Shown: piece after piece, positions 1 through 9,504 of the stretch
How positions within the stretch are numbered: position 1 is the stretch's first letter
Layout: each line of letters begins with the position of its first letter
Source of the DNA: Akkermansiaceae bacterium
Lineage (GTDB): Bacteria > Verrucomicrobiota > Verrucomicrobiia > Verrucomicrobiales > Akkermansiaceae
Direction of reading: 5' to 3'
Assembly: GCA_021733795.1 (NCBI GenBank)
Contig: JAIPKB010000001.1
Coordinates: forward strand, 1 to 64,000
DNA length: 64,000 nucleotides
Made by a program: the position numbers and the translations under genes
The notes under the pieces: model-generated
Told to the model about the DNA's origin: nothing
Databases searched by the model: none
The model's input: only the letters and a program-made list of their open reading frames with translations

Positions 1-15
1 GGGGGGGGGGGGGGG
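1..15. other. Poly-G run at window start, possible contig-end or sequencing artefact
   Basis: 15 consecutive G at positions 1-15. Confidence 0.6.
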
Positions 16-71
16 AAGATTGAAATTGGAAAGCTGAAAGGTGGGGTTCGCTGGCGGTTCGTTGGCGACGT

Positions 72-85
72 GGACAATAAGGTCC
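72..85. repeat. Short palindrome GGAC-AATAAG-GTCC, copy of the REP-like core at 18582-18593
   Basis: GGACAATAAGGTCC at 72-85; same core plus CTCCTTA recurs near 18581-18603. Confidence 0.5.
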
Positions 86-528
86 GCGCTCCTTATGAGA
101 AGTTGTCATGAGAAAGTGTCGGGGTGCCTATAAATTCCCTCTTGCCTGTGCTCGTGACCGTGGCGAACGGACGCGATGTCGAGGGCGATCCATTGGCTGG
201 CGCGTTGTGACCAACGCGGCCACTGTGCTCCCGGTGGCGGACGGCGGACAACAGGCTGGAATCTGATCCTCCGTCCTCCTTCGCATGGCTACGGCGGACA
301 GGTTGCCCTGGCCCCCAGGATTTTTCGGGCATGGACGGAGGCTCGGCCTTGGAGCATGAAGGCTGGAAATCCGCAGGGGGAGCGACGCTTGCGGCCACTC
401 CCCCTGCTTTGTTGTGCGACAACTCCAAGTGGTGCGCCTCCGTTCCGGCTATCTTGAGCAGCCTGGCGATGGGCGTATCCTGTCAGATAGAAGGCCCAGC
501 GAAGGGAAAATGCTCAGGGTTACTGAGT

Positions 529-1410
529 TCAGGGCTTGGTTCCGGCCGGGTCCCCGGCGGCGATCAAGTCGTCGAGGTGGCCGCCGCGGGCGGTGACCCA
601 TTTGCCTTTGCGCACCACCTGGCTGAACCCCAGCCCGCTCCCCGCCGCCGCCGTAAAAACCTCCCATGCCTGCGAGGCCAGGATCCCGGACACGATCAAA
701 TCGCCGCCCGCTGCCAGCGCGCGGGCGATCACCGGCCAGGCCTCGATCAGCACGGTCGAGAACAAATTGGCCACCACCACCGTGTAGCCGCTGCCGCGCG
801 GTTTCCATTTCAGCACATCCTGCCGCTTGACCGAAACGCCATCCACCCCGTTGCGGCGCAGGTTGTTGCCCGCCACCTCCACCGCAAACGGATCGAAATC
901 ACACGCAAATGCCGGCCCCGAGCCGAGCTTCCTCGCGGCGAGCGCCAGCAATCCCGTGCCGGTTCCCAAATCCGCCACCGACCAGACCGATCCCCGCCGT
1001 TCCCGGGCGACATCGGCCAGCAGGCGCAGGCAGGTGGCGGTGGTCGCATGATCGCCGGTGCCAAATGCCATCTCGGGTGGGATGCTGATGAGCTGGCGGC
1101 GCGGATTGGCCGCCTGCAGGGTGGCCAGCTCCTTGGCGGCGGTGACGGCGGTCACCAGCAGGGAATCGCGCACCTTGAGCGGGCGGGGGGGCGGCACCGG
1201 CTTGCTCCACTCGCTCCTGGTCACCTCGCGCACCGTGCCGCCGAAGCGCGCGACCACCGCTTCCGCCTCCCGGCGTTTGTCGCAATAGAGTTGCACGCGG
1301 AGCGATTTGCCGCCCTTGAGCAATTCGATGACCAGATTGGGGTTTCCGGAAAAGCGCTCCTCCCACGCATCCATCCACTGGGAGCCGGAGAGTTTGGACC
1401 AAACGAACAT
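529..1410 (-). CDS. prmA: Ribosomal protein L11 methyltransferase (PrmA family)
   Basis: SAM methyltransferase motifs (PEMAFGTGDHATT, VADLGTGTGLLALAA, VVVANLFSTVLIE); start taken at MFVWSK rather than the longer ORF start. Confidence 0.88.
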   Translation of the reverse strand: MFVWSKLSGSQWMDAWEERFSGNPNLVIELLKGGKSLRVQLYCDKRREAEAVVARFGGTVREVTRSEWSKPVPPPRPLKVRDSLLVTAVTAAKELATLQAANPRRQLISIPPEMAFGTGDHATTATCLRLLADVARERRGSVWSVADLGTGTGLLALAARKLGSGPAFACDFDPFAVEVAGNNLRRNGVDGVSVKRQDVLKWKPRGSGYTVVVANLFSTVLIEAWPVIARALAAGGDLIVSGILASQAWEVFTAAAGSGLGFSQVVRKGKWVTARGGHLDDLIAAGDPAGTKP

Positions 1411-1569
1411 AGGGATAAGTAAATCAGCAGGGGTTGAACTAAAAGCGGGCCGACCCGGACCAATACCCGGGCCGGGGGCGGCTGACAAGGGATTATCGCC
1501 CGTTGCCTGGAATCCGCTGTTGCCTGGAATCCGCTTGCCACCGCCGGCCAGCCTGACATCCTCAGCCGC

Positions 1570-2682
1570 GTGAGCCCGATCTCGATTGCCGCACTCAAGG
1601 AACAGGCCGGTGAGAAACCCATCGCCGCCGCCGTGCTGGCGCAACTGCAGCACCGCCAGCTCCGCACCACTAAAACCAATAAACCCTACCTCGAACTCGG
1701 CCTCGCCGACGCCACCGGGAGTTTTTCGATCAAAATCTGGTCGGATTCCCCGGCGTATGCGGCAGCCGAGAGCCTGCCCGACGGCGGGGTCACCCGGTTG
1801 CAGGGGCGGTGGACCGCAGGCCAATACGGGCTTGAAGCCAAGGAACTGGAATTATCCCTGCCCGACGATGCCGCCCGCGACGCCTTCTTCGCCGGCGACC
1901 CCGGCATCCGGGAAAAACAGGGCCGTGACTACGCGCTCATCGAGCAACTCTGCGATTCGATCGGGGACCCCCGGCTGCACGCACTCTGCGCGCATTTCCT
2001 CACCTCCCACGGCGAACGGTTCCGGCGCACCGCCGCCGCCAAGCGCAACCACCATGCCCGGCGCGGCGGCCTGGTGGAACACGTGGCGCAGATGATGCGC
2101 GCCGCCGCCGCCCTCTGCCCGGTCTATCCGGAACTCAACCGCGACCTCCTGCTCACCGCCGTGCTCTTCCATGATTGCGGCAAACTGTGGGAAAATAGCT
2201 ATCCCGAACGCGGATTCAACCAGCTTCACAGCCTTCACGGCGAAATGCTCGGGCATATCCCCTTGGGCATCGAGCTGGTCAACAAGCTCTGGCGCGAGGT
2301 GCAGGAGTCCGCCGCGGCCGGAGCTTGGGAAACCCTCATGCCGCCCACCGAGGAAGCCCGCCTGCATCTGCTCCATCTCATCGGCAGCCACCATGGCGAG
2401 TATCAATTCGGCTCACCCGTACTCCCCCGGACCCCGGAGGCCTTCGCGCTTCATCACCTCGACAACCTCGATGCCAAACTCGAAATGGTCCGCGATGCCT
2501 ACGCCCTGGGCAGGGAACTCGCACCGGGCATCTACGACCGGATGTTCCCCCTCCAGAACAACCTGGTGAGGCCGCTGGCGGGTTATTCTCCCCCGGAAAA
2601 AACGGAAAATCAAACGGCCGACGGTCCAGACCCGGCTGCCGCAGGCAAGGCGGAGGCCGCCGAAAGCCGGCCCCCGGATTGA
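1570..2682 (+). CDS. OB-fold + HD-domain protein, YhaM-like 3'-5' exoribonuclease
   Basis: N-terminal OB-like segment and HD motifs (GGLVEHV, LFHDCGKLWE, GSHHGEYQFGSP); GTG start. Confidence 0.82.
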   Translation: MSPISIAALKEQAGEKPIAAAVLAQLQHRQLRTTKTNKPYLELGLADATGSFSIKIWSDSPAYAAAESLPDGGVTRLQGRWTAGQYGLEAKELELSLPDDAARDAFFAGDPGIREKQGRDYALIEQLCDSIGDPRLHALCAHFLTSHGERFRRTAAAKRNHHARRGGLVEHVAQMMRAAAALCPVYPELNRDLLLTAVLFHDCGKLWENSYPERGFNQLHSLHGEMLGHIPLGIELVNKLWREVQESAAAGAWETLMPPTEEARLHLLHLIGSHHGEYQFGSPVLPRTPEAFALHHLDNLDAKLEMVRDAYALGRELAPGIYDRMFPLQNNLVRPLAGYSPPEKTENQTADGPDPAAAGKAEAAESRPPD

Positions 2683-2884
2683 GTCCGCGCCGCTCCCGAG
2701 AGCCCCCATTCCGGTCATCCAGAGCCCGCCGATCCAAACGGTCGCCGCCGTCGGCGGGAATGGTAGGCATATCCTGCCACAGCAAATCCCAGTAATTGAA
2801 TAGCTTGAGCTAAAAGCTTCGCAAATATGCTGAACAGTTAATCAAATTCTTCTAAAATATTTTGATTTTCTTCTTGACGCGGAG

Positions 2885-2920
2885 GGGTGTTTTGACAATC
2901 CTGAGGATTGTAATACACCC
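2885..2920. promoter_or_regulatory. 36-bp two-step palindrome upstream of the Cys-heptad gene (candidate operator)
   Basis: GGGTGT-TTTG-ACAATCC-TGA-GGATTGT-AAT-ACACCC; both the inner 7-3-7 and outer 6-bp arms are exact inverted repeats; contains TTGACA at 2892-2897. Confidence 0.65.
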
Positions 2921-3004
2921 GCGCTGGATTTTCCATCGCTGCTGTTCGTTCAGCGACCCTCGTTTTTCGCTTCTGCAAACCCCAACCAAGAAAGACTCCC
3001 AACC

Positions 3005-6000
3005 ATGTCATTTCAACAAACCCTAAGGTGCCTCAGGCCCTTGCTTGCCCGCGTCCTGCTGATTGCGGGATTGTGTGTCGGCGGCTTGTTCTGGATCCAG
3101 TCAAATGCGGAACCAGAATTCAGTGCCGCTCTCGATGACGCCTCCCCGCCGACCGTCCAGCTCAGTTTTGAGGCGGGAGAAGACGGAAATTATTATCCAG
3201 AATACTTTGAACCCCCCATCAATGGGGGCCCCGGGCGATGGGTTCCCATCCCCAACGCCGAGCAATTTTTCCACGCAGGCAAACACGTGGTCTTTGTCGA
3301 GGTTCCGGGCGAACCCACCCCGAAGAGCCGCATCCTGCGCATGGTCGCGGCCGACCAGATCATCAGGCCCACTATCTTTCCGGCCTCGGTCACCGTATGT
3401 CGGGTGGAACCGACCAAGTGTCCGCGCAAGGCCACCATTTGTGTCGCTGACGTTGCCACCGTATGTCCCACCGTGGCATTAGCCACCAGTTGTCCGGTCC
3501 AACTCACCCGATGCACCCAGGTCCGCACCCAATGCCCCAGCCGTGCGACCTCCTGCCCGGTCCAGGCGACGACCTGTACGGCCAAACCCCTGCCGACGTT
3601 CTGCGGCGGCGTGGCGACCCAGTGCCCGAAACAAGCCACCCAGTGCGCGTCGGTGATCACGGTTTGCCCAAACCAGCCGACGGCCTGCCCGAAAAGCCGC
3701 ACCCAGTGCCCGACCGTGGCGACCCAATGCCCGGCCAACGTGGCGACCATCTGCCCGCAGCCGCCGCAACTCACCACCTGTCCTGCCAGCTCGACCGCCT
3801 GCCCGCAGATTCAAACCAGGTGCCCGATGCAGGTAACCGCCTGTGTCACCGAACTGACCACCTGTCCGCAAGGCGTCACCTATTGTCCGGAGCAGCCCAC
3901 CCGCTGCCCCACCAAGCTCACCGCCTGCCCGCAGCAGGCCACCCGCTGCCCGGCCGAGGTAACGACCTGCTCGACGAAGGCGACCGTCTGCACGGCGGCT
4001 CCGACCAGTTGCCCGACCGTGATCGACCCCACCCAATGCCCCAGGCTGCAAACCCAGTGCCCGCGTGCCCTGACCGTCTGCCCCAGTGACATCGGAGCGG
4101 CCACGATCTGTGCGGCCGATGTCGAGCCCACCAAGTGCTCGTCGCTTTACACGGCTTGTCCCACCACCGCGACCCTCTGCCCCAGGCAGCGGACCGAGTG
4201 CCCGGCACAGCCGACGCTCTGCCCGATGAACCAAACCAAGTGCCCGATCACGGCGACGGTTTGCCCGCAGGCGACAGCGGCCACAGAGTGCCCCAGAATC
4301 GACACGGTTTGTCCGCAAACCATGGCCACCGAATGCCCGATCATCCAGACCCGCTGCCCGCAAGCACCCACCCGCTGCCCGCTGGGACCTGACTGCCTGC
4401 AACCGACGACGACCCCCGGGATCCCCACGGAATGCTCGGGCCAAGCGACCGAATGCGTGCAGATTTCGACCATTTGCCCGAGACTGCCGTCCGAATGCGG
4501 CGGCGAAGTCACCGTGTGTCCCGCGTCAAGCACCACTTGTCCCAAGCAGGCCACCCGATGCCCGGTGGAACGCACCAATTGCCCGGCGGCCGCCACCAAT
4601 TGCCCGGCTCAGGCGACCGCCTGCCCGCAGGTGCGGACCCAATGCCCGCAGTTTGACACGATCTGTCCCACGGCCGACACGGTCACCATCTGCCCGCCTT
4701 CACTGACCGAGTGCCCCAGGCAGTCCACTCAGTGTCCGCTGGAGCCGACCATTTGTACCACGACGCTGACCACCTGCGCCGGCCAGCAGACGCTTTGTCC
4801 GGATCCCACCGGTGCCACCACCTGCCCGCAGGTGCGGACCGAGTGCCCCTCAAGACCCACCTTCTGCCCGCAGGCCGCCACCCGCTGCCCGGCTTACGAG
4901 ACCATCTGCCCGCAGAACGGCACCATCACCCAGTGCCCGGACAAGGCCACCGCCTGCCCGGCGGTCCCCACCCACTGTCCGCAAGCGGATACCCAGTGCC
5001 CTGAAAAACCGACGTTCTGCCCGGTCCGCTTGACCCAGTGCACCAACGAGCCGACCAACTGCCCGATCGACACCACCAAGTGTCCGCAAGGAGTTACCTA
5101 TTGCCCGGTTGCGGCCACCGCGTGTCCGAGGGTAGCCACCGAGTGTCCGCAGGATCAGTTGACCGCCTGCCCGGTGAAGGAAACCCAGTGCCCGAGCGAG
5201 CAAACCCGCTGCCCGGCCACTGCGACCCGCTGCCCGGCTGAGCCGACGATTTGTGCGCCGGATGCCGTGATGACCCAGTGCCCGGCGACCGACACCGAAT
5301 GCCCGCGGATCACCACCGTCTGCCCGCGGATCGCCACCGCCTGCCCGGTCGAGCAGACCTTCTGCCCGCAGGGTGAGACTTACTGTCCGACCAAACCGAC
5401 GGCCTGTCCGCGCGTTCCCACCGAGTGCCCGGCGGGTGCCACCCAGTGCCCGCGGCAGGCCACGGTCTGCCCCACTCAGCGGACGGCCTGTCCGTCCCTC
5501 CGCACCGAGTGCCCGGCTAGCCAGACCACCTGCCCGGTGATTCCCACCCAGTGCCCCAGCGGCGAGCCGACCATCTGCCCCATTGAGGACACCCAATGCC
5601 CGGTCCAGCAAACGCTTTGTCCGGTGACCACCGGGGCGGCCACCACTTGTCCCTACCTGCCCACCGTGTGTCCGTCCGCCGACGGCACCACCACCCAGTG
5701 TCCGCAGGAAACCACCGTCTGCCCGCAAGCCCAGACCCGGTGCCCGGTCAAACAGACCGAGTGCCCGCAACACGCGACCGGCTGCCCGGTGATTGCCACC
5801 ATCTGCCCATCGGACCCGGTGGATACCCAGTGCCCGATGAAGGAAACCGAATGCCCTGGTAACGGTGCCACCTTCTGTCCCTCAGTGCCCACCGAGTGCC
5901 CCGCCAGCCCCACCAAGTGCCCGGCGGAACCCACCCGCTGTCCGCTGGATCCCGCGCCCACCACCTGCCCGGTTGAACGGACCGTGTGCCCGGTCGGCAC

Positions 6001-7516
6001 CGCCACCGCCTGCCCGACCACGTTCACCGAGTGCCCAGTGACCAGCATGGTGACCCAGTGCCCGGTGGCGACGACCTCCTGCCCGGTGAGGCAAACCGCG
6101 TGCCCGAGAAGTGTCACGGAGTGCCCCGCCGCGGAAACCCAGTGCCCGGAAAGGGAAACGGTGTGCCCGGCGACCGTGACCACTTGCGTGAATGAACCCA
6201 CTCTGTGCCCCACCACCGCCGCTACCATGTGTCCGGTGACCGCCACCGCCTGCCCGCGGGAAATGACCGCCTGCCCGCGGATCACCACCGAGTGCCCGCA
6301 ATCGCCCACCATTTGCCCGCAGTTGACCACCCGCTGCCCGCAACAGGCGACCCAGTGCCCCCAGGCGCAGACCAACTGCCCCACCAAGCAGACCGCCTGC
6401 CCACAGCTGGAAACCGAATGCCCGGTCGCCCAAACCTCCTGCCCGAAGGTTGAGACCGAGTGCCCCCGCAGCCCAACGCAGTGCCCCCTCCTGATCACCG
6501 AGTGCGTTCAGTCAGCCACCCAGTGCGCTACGCAACCCACCCAGTGTGCCACCGGTGCGGTGACCTACTGCCCTGAGGAACCCACCCGGTGCCCGGCGTC
6601 GGCCACCAAGTGTCCGGCCACGGCCACCCAATGTCCCATCGAGCAAACCACCTGTCCGGCGGTCCAGACGGTCTGCCCGGCCAAGGCCACCGAGTGCCCG
6701 GCCGAACCCACCCGTTGCCCGGCCAAGCAAACCGAGTGTCCGGCGGTCCAAACCGAATGCCCGGTTGTCCAAACCGAGTGCCCGGCCCGGGTGACCACCT
6801 GCGTCGGCAGTCCCACCGAGTGTCCGCAGGCGGATACCCAATGCCCGGCTGTGGCCACCGTCTGCCCGACTGTGGCTACCGAATGCCCGGTGGGGACCAC
6901 CGAGTGCCCGGACCCCACCGGCACTTGCGGTCCGACGTTCTTCCCGCGACACGCCACCGAGTGCCCGCCTGACGTGCCCACCCAGTGCCCGGTCAACATC
7001 ACCACCTGCCCGGTCAAGGACACGGAATGTCCGGTGGATGTGGTGAATGTCACTAGTTGCCCGCGCATTGCCACCCAATGCACCGGCACCGCAGCCACCG
7101 AGTGCTCCACCAATTCCACCCAATGCCCAAGTGCCGATCATCCGACGGAATGCCCGAGCGGAGCGGGAGACACCACCACCTGTCCGATCGCGCCGACCCA
7201 GTGCCCGCGGCAGACCACCCACTGCCCGGCGGTGGCGACCGAGTGCCCGCAGATCGTGACCGAGTGCCCGTTTGACCCGACCGTTTGTGGCGAGCCGACG
7301 ATTCTGCCGCAAATTCCAACTGAGTGTCCGCGGATCACCACGGAATGCCCGGTGGGGACCACCGAGTGTCCGGATCCTACCGGTACTTGCGGACCGACCA
7401 TTTTCCCGGACAAGCCCACCGAGTGTCCGCAGCAGGTGACCGTTTGCCCGCGCGTTCAGACCGAATGCCCGACATTCTCGACCGAGTGTCCGGACGCCAC
7501 CGGTGCCTGCCTGTAA
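3005..7516 (+). CDS. Giant secreted Cys-Pro heptad repeat protein (consensus T-x-C-P-x-x-x)
   Basis: N-terminal signal/TM segment (LLARVLLIAGLCVGGLFWIQSNA); about 1370 residues of near-continuous heptads with Cys every 7 residues. Confidence 0.9.
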   Translation: MSFQQTLRCLRPLLARVLLIAGLCVGGLFWIQSNAEPEFSAALDDASPPTVQLSFEAGEDGNYYPEYFEPPINGGPGRWVPIPNAEQFFHAGKHVVFVEVPGEPTPKSRILRMVAADQIIRPTIFPASVTVCRVEPTKCPRKATICVADVATVCPTVALATSCPVQLTRCTQVRTQCPSRATSCPVQATTCTAKPLPTFCGGVATQCPKQATQCASVITVCPNQPTACPKSRTQCPTVATQCPANVATICPQPPQLTTCPASSTACPQIQTRCPMQVTACVTELTTCPQGVTYCPEQPTRCPTKLTACPQQATRCPAEVTTCSTKATVCTAAPTSCPTVIDPTQCPRLQTQCPRALTVCPSDIGAATICAADVEPTKCSSLYTACPTTATLCPRQRTECPAQPTLCPMNQTKCPITATVCPQATAATECPRIDTVCPQTMATECPIIQTRCPQAPTRCPLGPDCLQPTTTPGIPTECSGQATECVQISTICPRLPSECGGEVTVCPASSTTCPKQATRCPVERTNCPAAATNCPAQATACPQVRTQCPQFDTICPTADTVTICPPSLTECPRQSTQCPLEPTICTTTLTTCAGQQTLCPDPTGATTCPQVRTECPSRPTFCPQAATRCPAYETICPQNGTITQCPDKATACPAVPTHCPQADTQCPEKPTFCPVRLTQCTNEPTNCPIDTTKCPQGVTYCPVAATACPRVATECPQDQLTACPVKETQCPSEQTRCPATATRCPAEPTICAPDAVMTQCPATDTECPRITTVCPRIATACPVEQTFCPQGETYCPTKPTACPRVPTECPAGATQCPRQATVCPTQRTACPSLRTECPASQTTCPVIPTQCPSGEPTICPIEDTQCPVQQTLCPVTTGAATTCPYLPTVCPSADGTTTQCPQETTVCPQAQTRCPVKQTECPQHATGCPVIATICPSDPVDTQCPMKETECPGNGATFCPSVPTECPASPTKCPAEPTRCPLDPAPTTCPVERTVCPVGTATACPTTFTECPVTSMVTQCPVATTSCPVRQTACPRSVTECPAAETQCPERETVCPATVTTCVNEPTLCPTTAATMCPVTATACPREMTACPRITTECPQSPTICPQLTTRCPQQATQCPQAQTNCPTKQTACPQLETECPVAQTSCPKVETECPRSPTQCPLLITECVQSATQCATQPTQCATGAVTYCPEEPTRCPASATKCPATATQCPIEQTTCPAVQTVCPAKATECPAEPTRCPAKQTECPAVQTECPVVQTECPARVTTCVGSPTECPQADTQCPAVATVCPTVATECPVGTTECPDPTGTCGPTFFPRHATECPPDVPTQCPVNITTCPVKDTECPVDVVNVTSCPRIATQCTGTAATECSTNSTQCPSADHPTECPSGAGDTTTCPIAPTQCPRQTTHCPAVATECPQIVTECPFDPTVCGEPTILPQIPTECPRITTECPVGTTECPDPTGTCGPTIFPDKPTECPQQVTVCPRVQTECPTFSTECPDATGACL

Positions 7517-7537
7517 ATCCCCACTGACCCCAACCCC

Positions 7538-7590
7538 GTGCGGTCAAGACGGACGTGACTTCGGTCACCACGTCTTGGCCGCACGTTTTT
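7538..7590 (+). terminator. Strong intrinsic terminator downstream of the Cys-heptad gene
   Basis: GTGCGGTCAAGACG / CGTCTTGGCCGCAC 14-bp stem (one G-T wobble) with inner GTGACTTCGGTCAC hairpin, then GTTTTT. Confidence 0.85.
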
Positions 7591-7693
7591 GTGGTTGAAA
7601 GAAACGCCGCTACCAGGGCGTTTCCAGACCCGGCAGCAGCCTGCGCTCCGCCCGCCCGCGGGTGGCTGGTCGATCAGGAGCCCTCTCCATCCG

Positions 7694-9154
7694 ATGAACG
7701 ACTTACCCCAACCCCCGATGATTTCCCGGCGACGCCTGTTGAAGCTGTGCGGGATGGCCGCATTGGCAACCCAAGGATCCACCCGAGCCGGCGGCAGCGC
7801 CAACAATACCGTCAGGGTCGGCGTCATCGGCTGCGGTGGCCGGGCGCAGGGGTTAGCCGCCCAATTCGCAAGAATCAAGGACGTGTCCATCGTCGCCCTC
7901 TGCGATGCCGACTCCGCCCGCATCGATTCCACCGCGAAGCGGCTTGCAACCCGGATCGCCGACCCGGGCGGGCTGGCAAAATTCCAGGACTACCGCCATT
8001 TGTTGGACCGCAAGGACATCGATGCCGTGGTGATCGCCAGCCCCAACCACTGGCACACCCTGCATGCGATCCACGCGATGCAGGCCGGTAAGGATGTCTA
8101 TCTGGAAAAACCGGTGAGTCACGAGTTGTTTGAGGGCCGCCAGTTGGTCGCTGCCGAGCAGAAATACGGACGGATGATCGCCGCCGGCTTCCAAAGCCGT
8201 TCCTGCCCCGGGCCGCGCGACGGGTTTCAGTTCGTGCGCGAGGGAAAGCTGGGGAAAATCCTCAGGGTTCACATCTGCTGCTTCAAAGACCGCACCGGAA
8301 TCGGCAAGCGGCCGGATCCCCTCACCCCGCCGGCCAGCGTCGATTACAACCTGTGGCTCGGACCCGCCGCCGACCTCCCGCTCTACCGCAACCAGTTCCA
8401 CTACGACTGGCATTGGGCCTGGAACACCGGCAACGGCGAAATCGGCAACCAGGCACCCCATGAGATCGATCTCGCCAACTGGTTGTTAGGTGACGCTGGC
8501 CTGCCAACGGAAATCCGCAGCATCGGCGGACGCTTCGGCTGGAACGACGCCGGCGAAACGCCCAATATGCAACTCGCCTGGTATCAGCTCGCCGGGGTGC
8601 CCGTCACCATCGAGGTGGATGATCTCCAATTGACCCCGACCCGCAAGGTGACCGGAGTCCGCGACGGAATCCGCGTCGGACTGGTGGTGCATTGCGAGGG
8701 TGGACAACTCCGCGGCGGCCTCGGCGGGATGTATGCCGTGGGCGTGGATGGCAAAATGCCGATCCAGAAATTTCCGGGCGATGGTGGAGCCCGGCATCAG
8801 GCGAATTTCATCGACGCCGTGCGCTCACGCCGCAGTGATGATATCGCATCGCGGATCGTGCTCGCCGAGCGCGCCGCCGCGATCGCCCATCTCGCCAATC
8901 TTTCCTATCGGGCCGGAAGCCCGGCCGGGGCCGCTGCGCTCGAGTCATGCATCGGCGGCAACCCCGCTGTGGCAAGCCTGCTGGCCGACCACACCAAACA
9001 CCTGGCCGATTGGGGCATCACCCAGCCCGCCTATACCGTGGGCAAGCCCATCAGCATGGATCCGGCCACCACCAGAGTGCTCACTCCGGGGCTCGACGAA
9101 GCGCTCGTCCACCGCCCCTGCCGTCCCGAGTTCACGGTGCCCGACCTGGGTTGA
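7694..9154 (+). CDS. Gfo/Idh/MocA family oxidoreductase with Tat-type signal
   Basis: SRRRLLK twin-arginine motif; VRVGVIGCGGRAQG Rossmann motif; DVYLEKPVSHE. Confidence 0.88.
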   Translation: MNDLPQPPMISRRRLLKLCGMAALATQGSTRAGGSANNTVRVGVIGCGGRAQGLAAQFARIKDVSIVALCDADSARIDSTAKRLATRIADPGGLAKFQDYRHLLDRKDIDAVVIASPNHWHTLHAIHAMQAGKDVYLEKPVSHELFEGRQLVAAEQKYGRMIAAGFQSRSCPGPRDGFQFVREGKLGKILRVHICCFKDRTGIGKRPDPLTPPASVDYNLWLGPAADLPLYRNQFHYDWHWAWNTGNGEIGNQAPHEIDLANWLLGDAGLPTEIRSIGGRFGWNDAGETPNMQLAWYQLAGVPVTIEVDDLQLTPTRKVTGVRDGIRVGLVVHCEGGQLRGGLGGMYAVGVDGKMPIQKFPGDGGARHQANFIDAVRSRRSDDIASRIVLAERAAAIAHLANLSYRAGSPAGAAALESCIGGNPAVASLLADHTKHLADWGITQPAYTVGKPISMDPATTRVLTPGLDEALVHRPCRPEFTVPDLG

Positions 9155-9164
9155 CCGCTCCGGG

Positions 9165-9462
9165 GCGCGTTCATTCTGAACGCTGAGTCAGGCGGACATG
9201 CTGTCCGCTGCGGTGGCGGTGAGTCCGCCGCGCGTCCGCCGCGCCCGACAGCATGTCGGTCCCACATAGCCGACAGGATGTCGGCGCCCCGCGCGTTCAT
9301 TCTGAACGCTGAGTCAGGCGGACATGCTGTCCGCTGCGGTGGCGGTGAGTCCACCGCGCGTCCGCCGCGCCCGACAGCATGTCGGTCCCACATAGCCGAC
9401 AGGATGTCGGCGCCCCGCGCGTTCATTCTGAACGCTGAGTCAGGCGGACATGCTGTCCGCCG
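9165..9462. repeat. 126-bp tandem repeat, two full copies plus partial third, built from short palindromes
   Basis: GCGCGTTCATTCTGAACGC at 9165, 9291 and 9417 (period 126); each unit contains GCGTTCA-TTC-TGAACGC, GCGGACA-TGC-TGTCCGC, CCGACA-GCA-TGTCGG, CCGACA-GGA-TGTCGG. Confidence 0.92.
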
Positions 9463-9504
9463 GGCATTCCCGATAGAGGGTGCTCGATCTCCACCCCCCC
9501 ATCT

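Noticed and set aside
331-1422. Plus-strand 363-aa ORF
   Set aside because: Antisense to the clearly recognisable PrmA gene; typical high-GC shadow ORF.
3193-7419. Many long antisense and out-of-frame ORFs across the Cys-heptad gene (e.g. 5653-6498 -, 4850-5773 -, 6512-7312 -)
   Set aside because: They are by-products of a 21-nt codon-periodic repeat that lacks stops in several frames; the 3005-7516 frame alone has a signal peptide and a meaningful constraint pattern.
3400-7500. Could the 21-bp periodic DNA be a CRISPR array or non-coding satellite
   Set aside because: Units are diverged at the DNA level but conserved as codons, with no spacer/repeat structure; best explained as coding.
9031-9426. 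131-aa ORF with duplicated MNARGADILSAMWDRHAVGRGGRA peptide
   Set aside because: The peptide is a translation of the 126-bp palindromic DNA repeat, not a likely protein.
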